Assembly: GCA_964344565.1 (NCBI GenBank)
Contig: CAYFNT010000008.1
Location: 82,350-146,349, forward strand
Origin: JACNKJ01 sp964344565
GTDB taxonomy: Bacteria; Krumholzibacteriota; Krumholzibacteriia; JACNKJ01
DNA length: 64,000 nt
Direction of reading: 5' to 3'
Positions 60,996-64,000 of the stretch are shown here, piece after piece (the stretch's first letter is position 1; each line of letters starts with the position of its first letter). Both the position numbers and the translations under genes were made by a program. The notes below the pieces were generated by a model. It made no database searches, was not told the DNA's origin, and worked only from the letters and a program-made list of their open reading frames with translations.

Positions 60996-62566
60996 TGCCC
61001 TTCTCCAATACTCGGATCCGAAGTGAGTAGAGTCAGTTCGAACTTCCCACCGTTCTCACATGGTAGGATCTTCAAATCTCCACCGTGCAGTCGGGCCAGA
61101 TCCCGAGCGATGGATAGGCCGATTCCAGTTCCAGACACCCCTTCGACCAGGCTGTCGTCGATTCGGTAAAAGGGTTCGAAGATCCGAGTCCTTTCTGAGT
61201 CCGGAACGCCGGGGCCGCGATCTTCCACCGTGAGAGTAGTGATCTCATCAAGTTGCTGAGTAGCAAGGATGAGTTTCTTGCCTGAGGCGGCGTACTTCTC
61301 GACATTGCTGATCAGGTTTCCCAGGATCTGTTCGAGGACATCGGCATCCAGGGAGACAACTCCGCGAGCCTGAAGATCAGTCTGGACGACGACTCCGGCG
61401 GCTCTCAACGAGGGCTGGAATTGCTCGAGAACAGCTTCGAGCACATTGTCGATGCTCCCAGCCCTTCGATGAAGAGTGAGCTTCTTTTCCCGCTGGCGGC
61501 CAAAACTGAGGACATTGCCAATGAGCCGGCTCAGCCTGCGGCTTTCCGAGACTATGATACCGGCATATCCGCGGGCTCGGGAATCGTTCTCGTCGAGCCT
61601 ACGGTCGAGGAGTTCGGCGTAGAGGCGGATATTCGTCAGGGGTGTCTTCAGCTCATGGGAAACCTGGTTGACGAAACTGACGCGTCGGGCGGCCTCGCGT
61701 AGCTCGCGGGAGTTTTCCCGGTAGAGGAAGACGCCGAAACCGACAAGCACCAACGCAAGGGCCAGGGAACTCGAAATGATGGTCATCAGGACGCCCCGGC
61801 CAGCGATCGATTCGGCGTTGTCGGTACGATAGTGTTCCAGGCTCCAGGCGGAGAGTGGTCGTGAGAGCTGGATTCGTGTGACCGGCGAAGCATTTTCTTG
61901 TAGTTCCAGTTGCCCCCATTGATAGATGATCTCTCCTCTTGAGTTCAACAGACGGGTGCGATCCACGAGTCCAGCCGAAAGCTCTGACTCCGAACTTGTC
62001 TGCGTGACGGGCAGTGCGTTGATGATGTCAGAGACAAGCAATACGGTTTCGATCTCAGCGCCGAGGATCTGTCCTTCACTATTGCGTAGCCAGAATAGAG
62101 TTCGGATGTCCCTGCCCCAATACCAGGAGTACCAACCCTGAAAGACGGCAGATGCTTCTGTCCCGGGAAAGGCAACTAATTCCTTCCGGAGTATCAGATC
62201 GCTTGCCCCCTCCAGAAAGTCCAGTTCCGAGGAACTTGCACGTTCGCTGGGGAGGGGGTAGATGAGCTTGCCCTGAGGATCAAGCAAAAATGCCTGTCTG
62301 ATTCGGGTATGGCTGCGGGACAGGTTCTTTAGGGCTCTCGCGGTGACATCGGGAACTGACAGTGCCTGGAGAAGCTCAGTTTCCCAACGTGAAGTAACCT
62401 GGACGATGCCATGGTCAACATCGCCCAGGTTTTCGAGGAGAAATTCTTCGAATCTTAAACTGATCTGCTCTCGCTCATGATAGGCCAGCCTGATTCCCAA
62501 GCTCGTGACGAGAATCGCGGGAAGGAGAATCAGAAGGACAAGCAAAATTGTGAGCTTCGGTCTCAT
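60992..62566 (-). CDS. Membrane sensor histidine kinase, 524 aa
   Basis: Membrane helices at about 6-26 and 259-283 enclose a 230-residue periplasmic sensor of no recognised family. No HAMP is evident. The HisKA H-box is VSHELKTPLTNIRLYAELL (His304); the ATPase has ILGNLISNVEKYA, VEDRGPGVPD and GTGIGLSIARDLARLHGG. Co-operonic with the VWA protein upstream (32-nt gap) and the regulator downstream (overlap). Confidence 0.93.
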   Translation of the reverse strand: MRPKLTILLVLLILLPAILVTSLGIRLAYHEREQISLRFEEFLLENLGDVDHGIVQVTSRWETELLQALSVPDVTARALKNLSRSHTRIRQAFLLDPQGKLIYPLPSERASSSELDFLEGASDLILRKELVAFPGTEASAVFQGWYSWYWGRDIRTLFWLRNSEGQILGAEIETVLLVSDIINALPVTQTSSESELSAGLVDRTRLLNSRGEIIYQWGQLELQENASPVTRIQLSRPLSAWSLEHYRTDNAESIAGRGVLMTIISSSLALALVLVGFGVFLYRENSRELREAARRVSFVNQVSHELKTPLTNIRLYAELLDRRLDENDSRARGYAGIIVSESRRLSRLIGNVLSFGRQREKKLTLHRRAGSIDNVLEAVLEQFQPSLRAAGVVVQTDLQARGVVSLDADVLEQILGNLISNVEKYAASGKKLILATQQLDEITTLTVEDRGPGVPDSERTRIFEPFYRIDDSLVEGVSGTGIGLSIARDLARLHGGDLKILPCENGGKFELTLLTSDPSIGEGQ

Positions 62567-62598
62567 CCAAGTTCCGATCGAAAATCGAACCGCTCAGC

Positions 62599-63924
62599 TT
62601 AGTAAAGAGATTTCACAGCGTTAAACTCCATTGCCTTTCGTTGGCGATCCCAGTTTTCGTCGTCCAGGTTCTGGGCGTCGATCTGCTGCTGCAGTGAGTA
62701 GTCCTGGAGATCCTGGGAGTTGAAGCGAATGGAGTTCTCTGCGAGGAAATCTGCGTTCTGAAGAAGAAGCTCAAGCGCTTCGGCGATGCGCCCCTGGTCT
62801 CGAAGCAATGAAGCCTGCATGTTCCGCTCCACCGCAAGGATCTTGATCACGTCGACCATCACGTGCGAATTGATGTTCGCATCGACATCAACTCTCGACA
62901 GGGTTGTTCTGATGCTCAGTCTGCGATCCAGATGTTCGCGCGAACGAGTGAGAAGGTTGTCATAGTCTACGTCGATGGCGGCAATCTCGACATTCGGCCC
63001 TCGGAGCGTTTCGGGAGATAGCTCCACCTCCAAAACGATCCGCCGCTCGCTCTCGCTGAAGAGATTATTGAGTGAAACTATCACATCAGAGCCATCGATC
63101 GTGGCGGTCTTGCCAAGTATGCGGCGCGGGATGACGCCGGGGGCGCACCGGATCCGGATATCAATTCCCTGGGCAACCATGGACAGTGCTTTGCCGAATT
63201 CCTGGTCGAACATTCGGGATAGATCCTCCAGCCCTTCCGCGAAATAGTGATACCCGTCGCTTCTAGTCGCGAGTTCGCTAAGCAGGTCTTCGTTGTATCC
63301 CAGTCCGAGGCCGATGGTCGTAACGGAAATGCCCTCGTCCGCAAGAATCGACCCCAGAGCCCCGAGGTCAGAAGGCGAGCTCAATCCCACATTGGCTACC
63401 CCATCAGAAAGCAGCACGATACGGTTCACGTGATTCTCGCTGAGGAACTTCCGCACTTCTGCCGCGCCCTTGCTGACTCCGGCAAACAGAGCGGTGTTAC
63501 CGCCGGCCCGGATTGAGCGGATGGCAGTGCTGATGGCGTCGATGTCTGAAACTTTCGTGGCCGGGACAACGATTTCGACGGTTTCATCGTAGGCGATGAT
63601 CGATACTATGTCTTTTGAATCAAGCCGGTGAATGGCCATGATCGCAGCTTCTTTCGCACGCTCGATCTTCTCTCCCTGCATAGAACCCGATTTATCGAGT
63701 ACGATGGCCACATTCAACGGACTGCGATCCTGTAAGTCGTCCATTGGGAAACCGGTTAGTCCGATCCTTAGGTATGCGATCTGGTTCTCATTCCGAAGAA
63801 CGATCGGCTTGTCGACCGCCACATCCAAATCGATCATCCTTGCCTTTGCCGTTCCCGGGATTTGCCAGAACAGCAATGCTAGAACGAGGATGGTAAGGTT
63901 CATTCGATGAATTCTTCTACTCAT
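62599..63924 (-). CDS. Secreted von Willebrand factor A domain protein, 441 aa
   Basis: ATG at 63924, chosen over an open frame to 63957 because AAGGAGG stands 9 nt before it. Signal peptide (1-28). A short N-terminal beta section precedes the VWA domain, whose MIDAS motif is complete: D77-x-S79-x-S81 in IVLDKSGSMQGEK, plus a Thr in GGNTALFAGV and Asp in VLLSDGVANVG. The last 140 residues are beta then helical. Likely binds a divalent metal and a partner protein in the periplasm. First gene of a three-gene operon with a two-component system. Confidence 0.9.
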   Translation of the reverse strand: MSRRIHRMNLTILVLALLFWQIPGTAKARMIDLDVAVDKPIVLRNENQIAYLRIGLTGFPMDDLQDRSPLNVAIVLDKSGSMQGEKIERAKEAAIMAIHRLDSKDIVSIIAYDETVEIVVPATKVSDIDAISTAIRSIRAGGNTALFAGVSKGAAEVRKFLSENHVNRIVLLSDGVANVGLSSPSDLGALGSILADEGISVTTIGLGLGYNEDLLSELATRSDGYHYFAEGLEDLSRMFDQEFGKALSMVAQGIDIRIRCAPGVIPRRILGKTATIDGSDVIVSLNNLFSESERRIVLEVELSPETLRGPNVEIAAIDVDYDNLLTRSREHLDRRLSIRTTLSRVDVDANINSHVMVDVIKILAVERNMQASLLRDQGRIAEALELLLQNADFLAENSIRFNSQDLQDYSLQQQIDAQNLDDENWDRQRKAMEFNAVKSLY

Positions 63925-64000
63925 GACGTGGGTCCTCCTTCGAAAAGGGCAAAGCAACTTCCTTTCTGTAAAATCGCTCAGGCCTCTTCGCTCTCCATGC
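63925..64000. other. Upstream region of the VWA operon, window edge
   Basis: Contains the AAGGAGG ribosome site. On the minus strand an open frame from the edge ends with TGA at 63980-63978, possibly the end of an upstream gene. Only 20 bases of it are visible; no call made. Confidence 0.3.

Noticed and set aside
63978..64000. End of an upstream minus-strand gene
   Set aside because: Only about six codons are visible before the window edge.

Overview
The window is a stretch of GC-rich bacterial chromosome with no phage, transposon or CRISPR content. The genes fit a Gram-negative, free-living, probably uncultured bacterium: it has the MEP isoprenoid pathway, bacterial-type translation genes, periplasmic-looking secreted proteins, and the zinc-binding forms of S14, S4, L36 and adenylate kinase. 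Spacers carry 7-nt-period repeat hairpins of a kind I associate with high-GC environmental lineages, perhaps of the FCB group. That placement is inference only; a 16S or concatenated ribosomal-protein tree would settle it.

1-3771 (minus strand) is an operon: a small secreted protein, a GntR/YtrA-type repressor, an ABC ATPase and two related permeases, the second cut by the window edge. It has a recognisable promoter and operator at 3835-3873. 3964-9619 (plus) holds a methyltransferase, ispD-ispF-gltX, a D-threonine aldolase/D-serine dehydratase-like enzyme, and a Fic protein in an AT-richer patch with its own promoter. 9658-23898 is a long run of mostly overlapping genes: PhzF-like, VOC, DinB, TerC, PAS, FGE-like, SDR, TfoX-N, DUF4389, GNAT/YoaP-like, cupin, tag, epimerase, a large secreted PDZ-plus-repeat protein, a P-loop kinase-like protein, ddl, BtpA-like and cysS.

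23899-57151 is the transcription/translation superregion. A strong promoter drives tRNA-Thr, tRNA-Tyr, tRNA-Gly, tRNA-Thr and tuf, the same order as the E. coli thrU-tyrU-glyT-thrT-tufB cluster. Then come rpmG, tRNA-Trp, secE, nusG, rplKAJL, rpoBC, rpsL-rpsG-fusA-tuf, and the S10, spc and alpha operons, ending with rplQ and a clear terminator. Four things stand out. The rplC (L3) gene is absent between rpsJ and rplD. fusA has unusual codon use and lies directly behind a perfect 19-bp intrinsic terminator, with a possible leader ORF ending in that terminator's 5' arm. The two tuf genes appear identical, including 16 bp upstream. Heptad-repeat hairpins sit in several spacers.

57204-59055 holds a Cu/Zn-type permease with a heavy-metal-binding domain, and ferritin. 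59174-60301 is an AAA/DUF4143 ATPase that looks leaderless. On the minus strand, 60309-63924 is a secreted von Willebrand A protein, sensor kinase and response regulator module.

The best candidates for undescribed biology are the attenuated, atypical fusA; the missing rplC; the secreted protein with about twelve 26-residue repeats; and the VWA-kinase-regulator module.
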